This document shows positions 47,501 through 54,960 of a DNA stretch of 64,000 bases, in pieces. The translations under genes were made by a program, and so were the position numbers. Source of the DNA: Saxidomus purpurata (Eukaryota > Mollusca > Bivalvia > Venerida > Veneridae); the NCBI GenBank assembly GCA_022818135.1, contig JAFMSR010000015.1, positions 62,001 through 126,000 of the forward strand, read 5' to 3'. The notes below the pieces were generated by a model, which was given only the letters and a program-made list of their open reading frames with translations, made no database searches and was not told the DNA's origin. Within the stretch, counting starts at the first letter, position 1; the number at the start of each line of letters is the position of its first letter.

Positions 47501-50500
47501 TTAAAGCTGGAATCAAACTGCTCTTTCAAAATCAGCTGTCAAACACAAAAAACACTAATTATAGAATCATTGCAAAATACTGCATGTATATCTGGATATG
47601 TACACGTTTTGCTGTAAATTTCAAATTCGTGCGACAGCATGATTTACCACAGGGGCTTGGAAAAAACAATGACGTGACATAATGCAGTATGTTGACTACG
47701 CTGCATAAACTGCAAAATATTCAGATGCCTGTGTGATATTTAGTATACACAATACTGTATGTAGGTGATGGTGTTCTTTTATACATGTAGTTCAATAAGG
47801 ACTATTTCTTTCATGTTTCCTATCTACTTAAAACAAACATTTTTTCATTATTTTTATTGATAATTTTTGCATGTAATCAAATTTTCACCGACTATAAAAG
47901 TCATATTTTCCATCGTTTTAAGAAATAAATAACAAAACTATCTTTAAACGCACGGAACATGTTATTCACAATTCTCCAACTACCGAACAAACTGTCACAA
48001 TACGGCCTATTAATTCTCAGTGTGCAAAGTTTTTAAACGACACACAATGTTTAAATAAATCATTTGCTTTTTTTTGCAAAAACACAACAACAAAAAAACG
48101 TAAAAAAAACTCGTTGAATGTTCTTACAAACATTTCGTGGGGTTAGGAAGTTACTGGTAGGTTTCTTGTAGGTGGAATCAAGAACCTGTGGTTTTAATTG
48201 CTGTCAAAAGTTGTCGTCTGCAAATCTCTAATTCAATCAAGGCGTATAGAAGTTGTGAACACATAATTTAAATGTATCTAATATTTCAGAAGTAAGTGCA
48301 ATTAGTTTTATCACTGAAACATTAATTTTCAAATAATACAATTAAATTTTTTAATGTATTCATTATTTTAATTGCTTTTGGTGTGTAAGTAAGAGGAATA
48401 CTGACTCGCACACGGTAAATAAGAGCTAATTTTATTTCCTTTTTAAATATTCTAGAGAAATCTTCACACTGGTTATTAAAGTTTACATAATTGAATTTTC
48501 GTTTTTAATTTCAGAATTACAGCAAGACTTGTTGGAGTTCTACAGACAACGACACCAGAAACTGCCGCTCTCGCCATTATTCGAAGACGACAACACACCC
48601 CTTCTGAAGTTCTATGTCATGCCAGAAATCAATTCCGTGAAAGTGCAGCGTGCTTTTGGTGGAGGAAACGAGATAAAAACACCTATTAAAACATTGCGCA
48701 ATGTATTTTTCGAGGACAGCAGTCAGTTCAAAGATATATACCTGAGTGCAGATGCTGGCTTAGGGAAAACTGCATTCACTAAACGCTTGGCTATGACATG
48801 GTGTCAAGCTCATACACCCAATGAGAACGAAACAGAACTTTTCAAAAAGGATGAAATTGATGCTGTCAATGACTTCGACTTTCTGTTCCTGATATTTTTA
48901 CGTGACAGCTCTGGTAAATGTGACATTGTTGACCTTATTAATGACCAAATTATTCAAGACCTGCCATCACATGGATCACCTTTATCTAAGCAAGATATAG
49001 ATATGGTGTTGTCTGAGAATAGATGTCTAGTTGTACTCGACGGTTTGGACGAGTGGACACATCCAACGAGTTGTGACAAGAAAGCAAATGGGATCCCGCA
49101 CAGCAAAGTTTATAAGAAATGTACAGTTCTAACTACCAGTAGGCCGTGGAAGCTTAACGACATTGACTCCAGCAGTCCGAGGTTTGAACTCGTAAAATTG
49201 AACAGACCCTCCAAACGTCTATTACAAGAAAGAGTTATTTCACAATTAACCGAAGAAAAGGACGAAAAGAAATTGCAAGACCAGGCACAAACATTTTCAA
49301 CAGCTGTGGCTCAACTTGACATTTCTGATGTAGATTCTATTCCACTCCTCCTAATGTACTTGCTATGTTTGTGGTGTGATGAGAGAAGCCTCGGACAATC
49401 TTTGTGTGAATTATACAGTGACATTGTAGAACTTTTGCTCTCAAGGACTGTAAAAAAGTACAAGAATTTAAAGCAAGATCTACCACAGGTAGACAAACGT
49501 GCAACAGACGGAATTCCTCAATGCTTTCGTGAACAAAAATGTTGTACACAATATTACACACTCCTGGAAACATTGGCGAACTTAGCTTTTCAAACGTTAT
49601 TTAGTGAAACAAAGGGAGAAAAACTGGTATTTGACAGCACGACAGCTGAAAAATACCTGAACGAAGAGCTCTTGCAATTCTGTTTAGAATCAGGTATATT
49701 GTCGCAAACTAAAGACCGAGCAAAACGTACAAAACAGAAAGCAAAAATATCATTTGCTCACAAAACAGTGCAGGAATTTTTCGCGGCTCTACACATGCAC
49801 TCGGTGCCAGATCAAACCATAGTGCAAAATAAAGTTCTATTACAGTGTAATTATGTCAAAGATATTCTGGAAATGTCGAAAGTTTTCATCTTTCTCAGTG
49901 GTATCAATGTGGACGTGTTTTCTTTTATTTCACGCGAGTTGATAGAAGTCATAAATAAGGATGATATAACGCAGGAATATAGAGCAATGACATTTGTCTT
50001 TAGCACTGTAAAATACACACAGCCGCTGAAAGAATTACAAGACATGTATATTTCTTGTGTGAAAGAAAACCCTCAAAATGCGAAACTGAAATTGTTTCAC
50101 CAGGACATTATTATTAATGAAGACTGTAGACAAAAAAACTGTTTGAAGTATGTGAAACAGCTGGCTGTTCAAAACAAAGAAAATATAAGGTCAGTTAGTG
50201 TAGCAATGGAAGGAATCCCATACAGCGTCCAGGAAATTATCGATAATTGTGAACTTACTGACCTCAGAAATGTAGATAAAATATACTACGAGGGAGAATT
50301 TGATAACTGTGACATTACACCGCTATTACACAGGTCAGTAAAATGTTTAACCTTGGTGTCCAGTAAATGGCAAGATGATCAGTTTATACCGGTATACAGT
50401 ACTTGGTCTGCTTCATTGTCTAGCAGGTTCTATAGCTTAGATAACTTAGAATGCATATATATATACTGTTTTGTGATGAGTCATGATGAGTTGGAAAAGT

Positions 50501-51168
50501 TAGTGAAGCATTTATCAACAAGAAATTCCATGCGAGACATTTCGCTGTATAACTTACACTGCAAGGACCACAAGCGTTCCTGTGCTGGGGTCAGTCTAGA
50601 ACTGTCTCAACATTCACAGCTAAGGACGTTAATACTGGGCGTTATACCTCTGTCAGAATTGAACATTAATGTGGCGTCGTTAGAGAAGTGTAAAGTAGGA
50701 CGTTTATCTAAACCAGGTCTTGTGTCGCGCTATCTGAGTTCTCTTCCTGCAGCCAGTAAACTACAAACATTTCTGTGCAGTGATCTAGAATCTACGGAGG
50801 ACATTGAAACAATGCTGACTACATTACGTAAGTTAGTTCACGTGAAAGAAGTTTGGTTGTCGTCTATCAATCTCGGTAACAGAGAACTGCCGCTCTCACC
50901 GGAAATGGTGAATATTGAATATGTTATGTTGGACGAGGTTACAATGACAGCTGCAGTATTCAGTCATCTAGTTAACCAGGTGAACAAACAACAACAAAGA
51001 GTTACAGTACAGATAAGGGGCTGTACTATAACACCGGAAGTGAAGTTTAAAAAGGAGAAAGACAAAATAAAAATGTCGCCAGATTTCAGCGTCACACACG
51101 ACGATATACATCAATACTACAAGAAGTACCACGCGTTTGTGTTTACAACAATAAAAAAATGTGATTAA
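17140..51168 (+). CDS. HEPN (DZIP3-type)-coiled coil-NACHT-LRR-like protein, four coding exons
   Basis: Predicted intracellular STAND/NLR-class sensor, joined from 17140-17532, 28486-28557, 30008-30395 and 48515-51168 (3507 nt, 1168 residues). Every junction has GT...AG borders and the phases agree (0, 0, 1), so the frame runs without a break. Domain order: HEPN of the DZIP3 type (about 1-165, motif R129-N-E-I-A-H134), charged coiled coil (about 194-278), NACHT NTPase (Walker A lysine 369, Walker B DGLDEW at 460-465, sensor-like TSRP near 493), a conserved FAHKTVQEFFAA segment at 698-709, then a weak LRR-like tail to 1168. In the known families NACHT drives nucleotide-dependent oligomerisation and HEPN domains with Rx4-6H are often RNases; that this protein is an RNA-cutting or RNA-sensing immune switch is inference. 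There is no signal peptide or membrane segment, so it is probably cytosolic. ATG 17140 is the first in-frame ATG after a stop at 17107 and has G at -3 and +4. Unseen 5' noncoding exons and alternative exons are possible. Confidence 0.85.
18529..21042. mobile_element. 2.5-kb foldback element with about 500-bp arms
   Basis: The terminal sequence TATGGAAGGGCATTTAAGTA at 18529 is repeated inverted at 21042. The inverted match runs through 18529-19020 and 20555-21042, and resumes in 19310-19450 against 20400-20545. TCCGTC flanks both ends (18523-18528 and 21043-21048), a likely 6-bp target duplication, although the surroundings are TCCG-rich. A partial third copy of the subterminal segment lies near 20231-20275. 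The loop carries a G-rich minisatellite. No transposase is visible. Confidence 0.7.
19905..20182 (+). repeat. 30-bp G-rich minisatellite
   Basis: About nine units of the type CAGCYCCTATTAATCAGGGG plus GAGCACACCC. The period of 30 keeps the frame, which explains a 91-codon open frame at 19785-20060 with a ten-residue repeat (PLLIRG core). No domain supports a gene. Confidence 0.8.
21858..22770. repeat. Inverted-repeat element (GGTCAATACTGGTCGG ends)
   Basis: CGGTCAATACTGGTCGG-type sequence near 21900-21945 is found inverted near 22693-22760 (CCGACCAGTATTGGGCGG and neighbours). AT-rich interior without a coding frame; a probable MITE with poorly defined borders. Confidence 0.55.
24216..24431 (+). 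repeat. tRNA-derived SINE
   Basis: The head contains TTGCACAGTGGTAGCGCG (A-box) and GGATTCGATCC (B-box), followed by a body with AGCAAGACACTGTAATTCTA and an A/T-rich tail (AAGAATAAATAAATA). About 215 bases, inserted in the loop of the second foldback. Confidence 0.7.
25125..25450 (+). repeat. Dispersed repeat, copy 1
   Basis: Begins TATACAAAGAGTAGAAAATT and contains AATAAATATCCGCG, TTGTAATATCTGG and AATAAACAACTGTTTGTCG. An inverted copy lies at 30605-30920; one internal block (the AAACAACT...TTATAAACCA part) is in the opposite relative orientation between copies, as if a hairpin had flipped. Confidence 0.7.
26328..26528 (+). repeat. SINE with 13-bp target duplication
   Basis: AAACTGCTGTCAA flanks it exactly (26315-26327 and 26529-26541). 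The head has GAGCGGTGGTTTAGAGGTTA (A-box-like) and GTTGCGGGTACAAGCCCG (B-box-like); the tail is ACAATCGAGCTAAAATAAAT followed by TAGTATAAAC. Young enough for an exact duplication. Confidence 0.85.
26990..27395 (+). mobile_element. Helentron-like 3' portion
   Basis: Degenerate repeats of the TTGACCTTGACCTTTTGACC type end at GCCACCATGGCCCTCTTGTT (about 27366), the same kind of 3' terminal hairpin plus CTTGTT as at 52.76 and 54.94 kb. Confidence 0.55.
27518..27835. mobile_element. TTAA-flanked MITE, copy 1
   Basis: Ends TTAAAGTCGCAGGA and TCCTGGGACTTTAA are inverted to each other. A diverged copy in the same orientation lies at 39929-40268. TTAA at both ends fits a piggyBac-type target, though TTAA could equally belong to the inverted repeat. 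Confidence 0.65.
28486..28557 (+). CDS. Coding exon 2: end of the HEPN catalytic motif (24 residues)
   Basis: A 72-base exon bounded by a pyrimidine-rich acceptor (TTCTATTCCAG, ending 28485) and the donor CAG|GTGAAC at 28557/28558, phase 0 at both ends. It encodes I-A-H-I-S-E-T-T-G-I-Q and then a segment ending in FKWTEIEQ (residues 132-155). H134 completes the R-x4-H motif begun in exon 1. The following T-G-I and W-x-x-I-E residues match the usual continuation of DZIP3-type HEPN domains, and that is how the exon was recognised: it is too short to stand out as an open frame. Skipping it would keep the frame but remove the catalytic histidine, so it is a natural place for an on/off isoform. 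Confidence 0.85.
28558..30007 (+). other. Intron 2 (1450 bp)
   Basis: GTGAAC at the 5' end, TTACTTGCAG at the 3' end. Apart from a 67-bp tandem duplication at 29073-29206 it holds no recognised repeat. It is by far the shortest intron and is free of mobile elements, unlike its neighbours. Confidence 0.8.
29073..29206 (+). repeat. 67-bp tandem duplication
   Basis: Two near-identical copies starting GGTAAAATGCTTGCCCTCTC at 29073 and 29140, within intron 2. Confidence 0.85.
30008..30395 (+). CDS. Coding exon 3: HEPN tail and coiled-coil linker
   Basis: Encodes residues 156-284 plus the first base of codon 285. It starts after TATTTACTTGCAG (ending 30007) with ILLRLNN, the last helix of the HEPN fold, followed by a short linker (S-D-L-Q-Q-I-I-D-D-F). 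From about residue 194 to 278 the sequence is strongly charged, with spaced hydrophobic residues and internal repetition (KDVQAVKVDVQ, then KKDLKAVKGDVETL, then RVDKLENL), as expected for a parallel coiled coil. The donor is CAAG|GTAAAT at 30395/30396, phase 1. A coiled coil between effector and NTPase would suit oligomerisation or pairing with a partner; that role is inferred. Confidence 0.85.
30605..30920 (-). repeat. Dispersed repeat, copy 2 (inverted to 25125-25450)
   Basis: Ends AATTTTCTACTCTTTGTATA, the complement of the start of copy 1. Lies just after coding exon 3, so the two copies bracket exons 2 and 3 in opposite orientation. Confidence 0.7.
30927..31280 (+). mobile_element. Helentron-like element, 5' part
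   Basis: Starts TTTTTAGTTCACCTGGCTTC with a short hairpin (CACCTGGCTTCGCCAGGGTG), then TCCGTCGTCCGTC, then the segment beginning ATGACATCTCCTCTGAAACC and one core repeat of the 160-bp type. It breaks off near 31280 with no terminal hairpin. Confidence 0.65.
31681..31780. repeat. Foldback with 40-bp arms
   Basis: 31681-31720 (GGACTCGTGAGGCAATGAAT...) and 31741-31780 are inverted with 37 of 40 matches, around a 20-base loop. Confidence 0.8.
32356..32565 (+). repeat. SINE-like repeat with shared 3' tail
   Basis: The head GTAGGCCGAGCTAGTTCATT is a poor tRNA match; the tail ATCAAACTAAAATAAATTCG is the same family of tail as at 26.5 and 35.9 kb. A (GGCT)4-like run lies near 32471. Confidence 0.55.
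34180..35115. repeat. Strand-switching array of GAATTGGCATCTGGCTGCCA units
   Basis: Repeats of GAATTGGCATCTGGCTGCCA plus GTTGCCAATTC recur about a dozen times, with spacers such as TTCACTTTTTATTCACAATT. From 34180 to about 34620 they read mainly as the complement (GCCAGATGCCAATTCG); from about 34590 onward they read forward. Each unit is itself partly palindromic. The several open frames here (up to 138 codons) are shadows of the array. Confidence 0.85.
35827..35865 (+). repeat. Left end of the GCAGTA array, cut off by a SINE
   Basis: GTCAGTAGCAGCAGTAGATG and following bases are of the same composition as the array that resumes at 36146; the SINE at 35874-36137 separates them. Confidence 0.75.
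35874..36137 (-). repeat. tRNA-derived SINE inserted in the GCAGTA array
   Basis: On the - strand: CCTCGATAGCCTAGTGGTAG (A-box region), CGTGGGTTCGCTCCCTGG (B-box region), GACGCGGCCAGG on the + strand, a body with TAGCTCCCTTGCTTGGCGCT, and the tail CACAATCGACCTAAAATAAA. AGTTGTAG flanks it (35866-35873 and 36138-36145). The tRNA part is well kept, but this is a SINE head, not a tRNA gene. Confidence 0.85.
36146..38890 (+). repeat. GCAGTA/GTAGCA microsatellite, about 2.7 kb
   Basis: Almost nothing but GCA, GTA, AGC and AGT triplets mixed at random scale, with occasional ACC, GAA or CTG variants. Higher-order duplication is visible, for example about 38025-38140 against 38205-38325 (both with GGTGGTA then CAGTATCAGCAGTAGTAG). 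Several frames lack stops, giving apparent proteins of up to 497 residues made of Ala-Val, Leu, Thr-Ala or Tyr-Cys; none shows any other content, so none is called. It lies in intron 3 and would be transcribed as GCAGUA repeats. Confidence 0.95.
39929..40268. mobile_element. TTAA-type MITE, copy 2
   Basis: Begins TTAAAGTCCCAGGAGCAC and ends TTCTGAGACTTAC; shares with copy 1 (27518) the blocks GGCGGAAATG, TTTGTACCAAA, GAATAGAACATGGTTCTATC and ATTATCT. Same orientation as copy 1. Confidence 0.65.
40780..40836 (+). repeat. Fragment with B-box-like sequence
   Basis: GTCGTGGATTCGAACCACG is a good T-arm with B-box, but the preceding 45 bases do not form a D-arm or anticodon arm. Probably a SINE remnant. 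Confidence 0.35.
42785..42882 (-). mobile_element. Helentron-like 5' end, inverted
   Basis: On the - strand it begins TTTTTAGTTCACCCTGAGCA, with a hairpin, then AGTGAGCTTTCCCATC and a CATCCGTCCATCTGTCC stretch. No core repeat follows. Confidence 0.5.
43990..44480. other. Possible retroelement 3' region (uncertain)
   Basis: ATTCAATTCAATTCAATATA followed by about 450 bases containing GGATTTGAACCGGGATTTCA and CAGACAACCATAGCAG. The style recalls 3' UTRs of LINE-like elements on the opposite strand, but no coding remnant is present and no second copy occurs here. Confidence 0.25.
45046..45100. repeat. Short inverted repeat
   Basis: GAACAGGGATCTTAT and ATAAGATCCCTGGTC surround about 25 bases of TATA-rich sequence. 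Confidence 0.65.
45516..45756. repeat. 241-bp near-perfect palindrome
   Basis: Two arms of 118 bases, identical as far as I can read them, meet at a 5-base AAAAA loop (45634-45638). The inner stem is AAGCTTAG/CTAAGCTT and the outer ends are AACTG/CAGTT. The short sequence TAAATCCAATTC stands on both sides (about 45469-45480 and from 45757). It is either a very recent foldback or template-switch event, or an assembly or cloning artefact. Confidence 0.9.
46357..46590 (+). repeat. tRNA-derived SINE (Leu/Ser-like head)
   Basis: AGATGGTCGAGTGGTTAAAG (A-box) and TCATGGGTTCGAGACCTG (B-box) with the longer spacing of class II tRNAs; the body includes GAACCTGTCCACCTGTATAT and the end GAAAACGGACGTAAATACCA, comparable to the GACGTTAAAYCC end of the SINE at 12.9 kb. 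Confidence 0.7.
48515..51168 (+). CDS. Coding exon 4: NACHT NTPase, winged-helix-like and LRR-like region
   Basis: A single 2654-base terminal exon encoding residues 285-1168, after the acceptor TTTTTAATTTCAG (ending 48514). Before the NACHT lies PLSPLFEDDNTPLLKFYVMP, a lead-in I associate with invertebrate NACHT proteins. Motifs by residue: Walker A S-A-D-A-G-L-G-K-T-A (K369), Walker B CLVVLDGLDEW (455-465, with the acidic residues after the Walker aspartate that are typical of NACHT rather than NB-ARC), VLTTSRPWKL as sensor 1 (about 489-498), PLLLMYLLCLW helix (561-571), and FAHKTVQEFFAA (698-709). The tail from about 850 has leucine-rich segments (CLTLVSSKW, LRTLILGVIPL, NIEYVMLDEVTM) too irregular to count LRR units. 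The stop is TAA at 51166. The frame has no lesion in 884 codons, which argues for a functional gene. Confidence 0.93.
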
Positions 51169-51373
51169 ATGCAATACACGTGTAAACAGTTACTGTTGCT
51201 GTTTTATTTTACAACTCTGCATAAAAGTTCTATATATGTGTACACATATGTATGTGTGTGTAGGACGTACTTAACACAGCATATTGTGATTTTATGTGAC
51301 ATACACATGTGTGTAAAAACAAACAATAATCGGATTTAATGTTTGGATGCCATCATGGTGCCTTCGAGAATGA

Positions 51374-51379
51374 AATAAA
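51374..51379 (+). promoter_or_regulatory. Candidate polyadenylation signal AATAAA
   Basis: AATAAA lies 206 bases after the stop codon of the NACHT gene, in a T- and TG-rich stretch that precedes a TTTA microsatellite. It would give a short 3' UTR of about 230 bases. It is the first canonical hexamer after the stop; other AATAAA copies further down lie in repeats. RNA 3' ends would settle it. Confidence 0.55.
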
Positions 51380-51412
51380 TATTCTACATGGATTAGATTC
51401 TACAAGTAAGTT

Positions 51413-51456
51413 CATTTATTTATTTATCATTTATTTATTTATTTATTTATTTATTA
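51413..51456 (+). repeat. (TTTA)n microsatellite
   Basis: About ten TTTA units with one interruption (ATCAT), directly downstream of the NACHT gene. Confidence 0.9.
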
Positions 51457-51499
51457 TTGGAGGATGAGTTAATAAATAACATGGATATATTGTACAAGT

Positions 51500-53332
51500 A
51501 GAGTATTTAATCAGCTGATCAGGTCTAGGAATTTTGCATGCAAGCCTGACATATCTATCAGTAAGTAGTTATTGGATTGATTTGACACTTTACTAAAGTT
51601 TTCATGAGTATCATACAAGCAAGTTAGATAACTCTTGACTATATTACGTGTTAATTATGGCCCTTGTTGGACTTAGATATTTTGGGTAAATTTTTGCATG
51701 CAATGTATTATAATGCTCATATCTCAGGAACCACTGATTTGATTGATTTAAAACTTCATTAAAGTCTTCCGGAGTATCAGAAAATCGAGTTCAATAACTC
51801 TTGATTGAATTAATTATCCCCCGTCAAAGGCAGAAGGATATTGTTTTGGCGTTGTCCGTCTGTCCGCCTGTCTATCCGTCCGTCTGGAATCAGAAGTTGC
51901 ATTTTTCATTGGATTTTCATGAAACTTAATCGATATGATTGCCTTGATGAAATCTAGGTCGAGTTCGAACATGGGTCATCTAGGGTCAAAAACTAGGTCA
52001 CGGGGTAAAATTGTAGAAAAACATTGTGTATGCAATAGAGGTTGCATTTTTCATTGAACCTTCATGAAACTTGGTCAGTATGATTGCCTTGATGAAATCT
52101 AGGTCGAGTTCGAACATGGGTCATCCAGGGTCAAAAACCCGGTCACGGGGTAAAATCATAGAAAAACCTTGTGTATGCAATAGAGGTTGCATTTTTCATT
52201 GGATTTTCATTAAACTTGGTCAGTATGATTGCCTTGATCAAATCTATGTCAAGTTCGAACATGGGCCATCTGGGGTCAAAACATAGGTCACCCGGTTAAA
52301 TCATAGAAAAACCTTGTGTACATGCAATAGAGGTTGCATTTTTCTTTGGATCTTCATGAAACTTGGTCAGTATAATTGCCTTGATGAAATCTAGGTCGAG
52401 TTCGAACATGGGTCATCTAGGGTCAAAAACTAGGTCACGTGGTCAAATCATAGAAAATCCTTGTGTATGCAATAGAGGTTGCATTTTTCATTGGATTTCA
52501 TGAAACTTTGTCAGTATGATTGTCTTGATGAAATTTAGGTCGAGTATGAATATGGGTAATCTGAGGTCAAAAACTAGGTCACCCGGTTAAAAACCTTGTG
52601 TATGCCATACAGGTGACATTTACAACCCAATCATCATGTAAATTGGTCAAAAGGTTTGCCTTGTGAAGGTCAAACAGAATGTTTGTGTTTATGATATATA
52701 GTTTAGATTTGAAGTTTGGTCACATATTGTCATAAGTCGCTGTTGAGCGATATAGGGCCATCTTGGCCCTCTTGTTTCTGAAACAGACAGACCAATACAC
52801 TTTCCAGTTGTTCTTTTTCAGCTATTTGCTTCATTTGACGGGGGATATAAATTCACTTAATTTGCTTGTTCAAAATTATAGCCCTTGTTGGACTTAGACA
52901 TTTTTGGTAGTTTTGCATGCTCTGTAACCACTGATTAGATAGATTTGAAACTTCATTAAAATCTTCAGAAATATCAGACAATAACAAGTTAGTTAACTGA
53001 ATTGAATTTATTCCAAATTATGGCCCTTGTTGGACTTATAAGACATTTTGGGTAAAGTTTTGCATGCAAGTTACTATCATGTAAATACCATATATCAATG
53101 AGCACCTGTAAACTTGGAGAAGGGTATTTGAGTGACAGCCAAGTTAGATTACTCTTGACTGAATTAAATTCAAATTATGACCCTTGGTGGAGTGAGACAT
53201 TTTGGTTGAAGTTTTACTTGCCAACTGCTATCATGCACAAATCTCATTATCCAGTAATGATATTGATTTAAAACTTCATTAATCTCTTCTGGGATTAGAC
53301 AGTCGAGTTAGAAAACTCTTGACTGAATTTTA
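51500..53332 (+). repeat. Degenerate tandem array of a unit of roughly 190 bp
   Basis: Units combine GGCCCTTGTTGGACTTAGA, TTTTGCATGCAAG, AACCACTGATTTGATTGATT and TTAAAACTTCATTAA with AACTCTTGACTGAATT. About five units are seen, divided by the element at 51825-52847. Confidence 0.75.
51825..52847 (+). mobile_element. Helentron-like element with TATCCCCCGTCAAA inverted ends
   Basis: TATCCCCCGTCAAA at 51825-51838 has its exact complement at 52834-52847. Inside are a TCCGTC-rich 5' part, five tandem units of about 145 bp (from about 51896 to 52600, each starting GTTGCATTTTTCATTGGAT) and the 3' hairpin AGGGCCATCTTGGCCCT at 52754-52770 followed by CTTGTTT. Short terminal inverted repeats with an internal hairpin fit what is known of Helentrons; no Rep-helicase is present. 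Confidence 0.65.
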
Positions 53333-54960
53333 TTAGCTCACCTGGCACAAAGTGCCAGAGTGAGCTATTAGGATCGCATTCCGTCCGGCATCCGTCGTAC
53401 GTCGTACGTCCGTCCGTCCGTCCACCATTTCCTTCAAACGACATCTCCTCTGAAACCACTGGGCCAATGTTGATGAGACTTTGCAGGGATGTTCCTTGCA
53501 TGAAGCTCTCTCAAAGTTGTTCAAAGAATTCCATTCCATGCAGAACTCTGGTTGCTATGGCAACAAATAGGAAAAACTTTAAAAATCTTCTTCTCTGGTA
53601 TGTAGCATTGTCTAGTGGACCTCTACCAAAATTGTTCAAATTATGACCCCTGGGTCAAAATTGACCCCGCGCGGATGGTCACTTAGTTTTGCATAGGCTT
53701 TATGTAGGAAAAACTTTAAAAATCTTCTCTGAAACCACAAGACCTAGAGCTTAGATATTTGGCATATAGCATTGTCTAGTGGACCTCTACCAAGATTGTT
53801 CAAATTATGACCCCGGGGTCAAAATTGACCCTGTAGGGGGAGTCACTTAGTTTTACATATACTAATAAGGAAAAACTTTAAAAATCTTCTTCTCTGAAAC
53901 CACAAGGCCTAGAGCTTAGATATTTGGCATGTAGCATTGGCTAGTGGACCTCTAGCAAGATTGTTCAAATTATGACCCCTGGGTCAAAATTGACCCCGCA
54001 CGGGGGGTCACTTAGTTTTACATAGGCTTATATAGGGAAAACTTTAAAAAATCTTCTTCTCTGAAACCACAAGGCCTAGAGCTTAGATATTTGGCATGTA
54101 GCATTGGCTAGTGGACCTCTAGCAAGATTGTTCAAATTATGACCCCCGGGTTAAACTGACACCACCCTGGGGGTCACTTGGTTTTACATAGGCTTATATA
54201 GGAAAATCTGAAACCACAGGGCCTAGAGCTGAGATGTTTGGCATGTTGCATTGCCTAGTTGACCTCTACCAAGTTTGTTCACATCATGACCCTTGGGTCA
54301 AACTCACCCAGCCCAGGGGGGTCTCTTGATTTTACATAGGACTACCTTTAAAAATCTTCTTCTCTGAAACCAGAAGGCCTAGAACTTAGTCTAAAGGAAT
54401 TATAGAAAATACAACTGCAAAGCTGCAGGACACAGACTGAAAAAAATAAAATGATAGCATTGAGTATATGATCGGAACCCTATGACCATTGACTCTTGAA
54501 AATTTGATTTTGGCTTTAGAGTCAATGGCCCTTGAGTTGCAAAGCCTACTGAACAAACTGATGTTCGACAATTTTGTTCTCCTCAAAATGGTGGGATCCC
54601 AAGTTTTGGTGAGGTACACCCAATTTTACCAGTAGGGATCCCTCAGAAAAGTTAGTGTCAAGGCCTGTTAGATATTTAGCATGTAGCATTGCCTTGTGGA
54701 CCTTTACCAAGATTGTTCAAATCATGAGCCCCGGATTAAAATTAACCCTTCCCGGAAGGGGGGGTCACTTGATTTCGCATAGGCTTATATAGGTAAAACT
54801 TCAAAAAACCACAAGGCCCACAGGCACAGCTTAGATATTTGGAATGTTACTAAGCATTGTGTAGTGGACCTCTACGAATTATGTTAAAATCATGACCCTT
54901 GTATTATTGGCAATTGATAGACAGGTGAGCGATAAAGGGCCATCTTGGCCCTCTTGTTTT
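53333..54960 (+). mobile_element. Helentron-like non-autonomous element, complete
   Basis: The 5' end TTAGCTCACCTGGCACAAAG forms a hairpin (CTGGCACAAAGTGCCAG); a TCCGTC run follows, then the unit starting GACATCTCCTCTGAAACCAC and about five core repeats of about 160 bp (GAAAAACTTTAAAAATCTTC, TAGAGCTTAGATATTTGGCA, ACCAAGATTGTTCAAATTAT). The 3' end is CAGGTGAGCGATAAAGGGCC with the hairpin AGGGCCATCTTGGCCCT (54936-54952), then CTTGTTTT. The core-repeat design recalls the pearl elements of oysters (recollection). No transposase. Antisense frames at 53295-53539 are not genes. Confidence 0.7.

Larger units (their letters stand above)
30396..48514 (+). other. Intron 3 (18,119 bp), with tandem arrays and palindromes
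   Basis: GTAAAT at the 5' end, TTTTTAATTTCAG at the 3' end. Annotated contents: a dispersed repeat (30605-30920), a Helentron-like piece (30927-31280), foldbacks at 31681-31780, 45046-45100 and 45516-45756, SINEs at 32356-32565, 35874-36137 and 46357-46590, arrays at 34180-35115 and 35827-38890, and a MITE (39929-40268). No feature is seen in 31800-32350, 32570-34170, 35120-35820, 38900-39925, 40840-42780, 42885-43985, 44490-45040, 45760-46350 or 46600-48514 beyond AT-rich unique sequence. No extra coding exon was recognised. Confidence 0.75.

Noticed and set aside
48529..51168. Exon 4 as a stand-alone single-exon gene
   Set aside because: Its open frame begins at TTG and is directly preceded by a splice acceptor whose phase fits exon 3; the first ATG (48619) would lose part of the NACHT lead-in.
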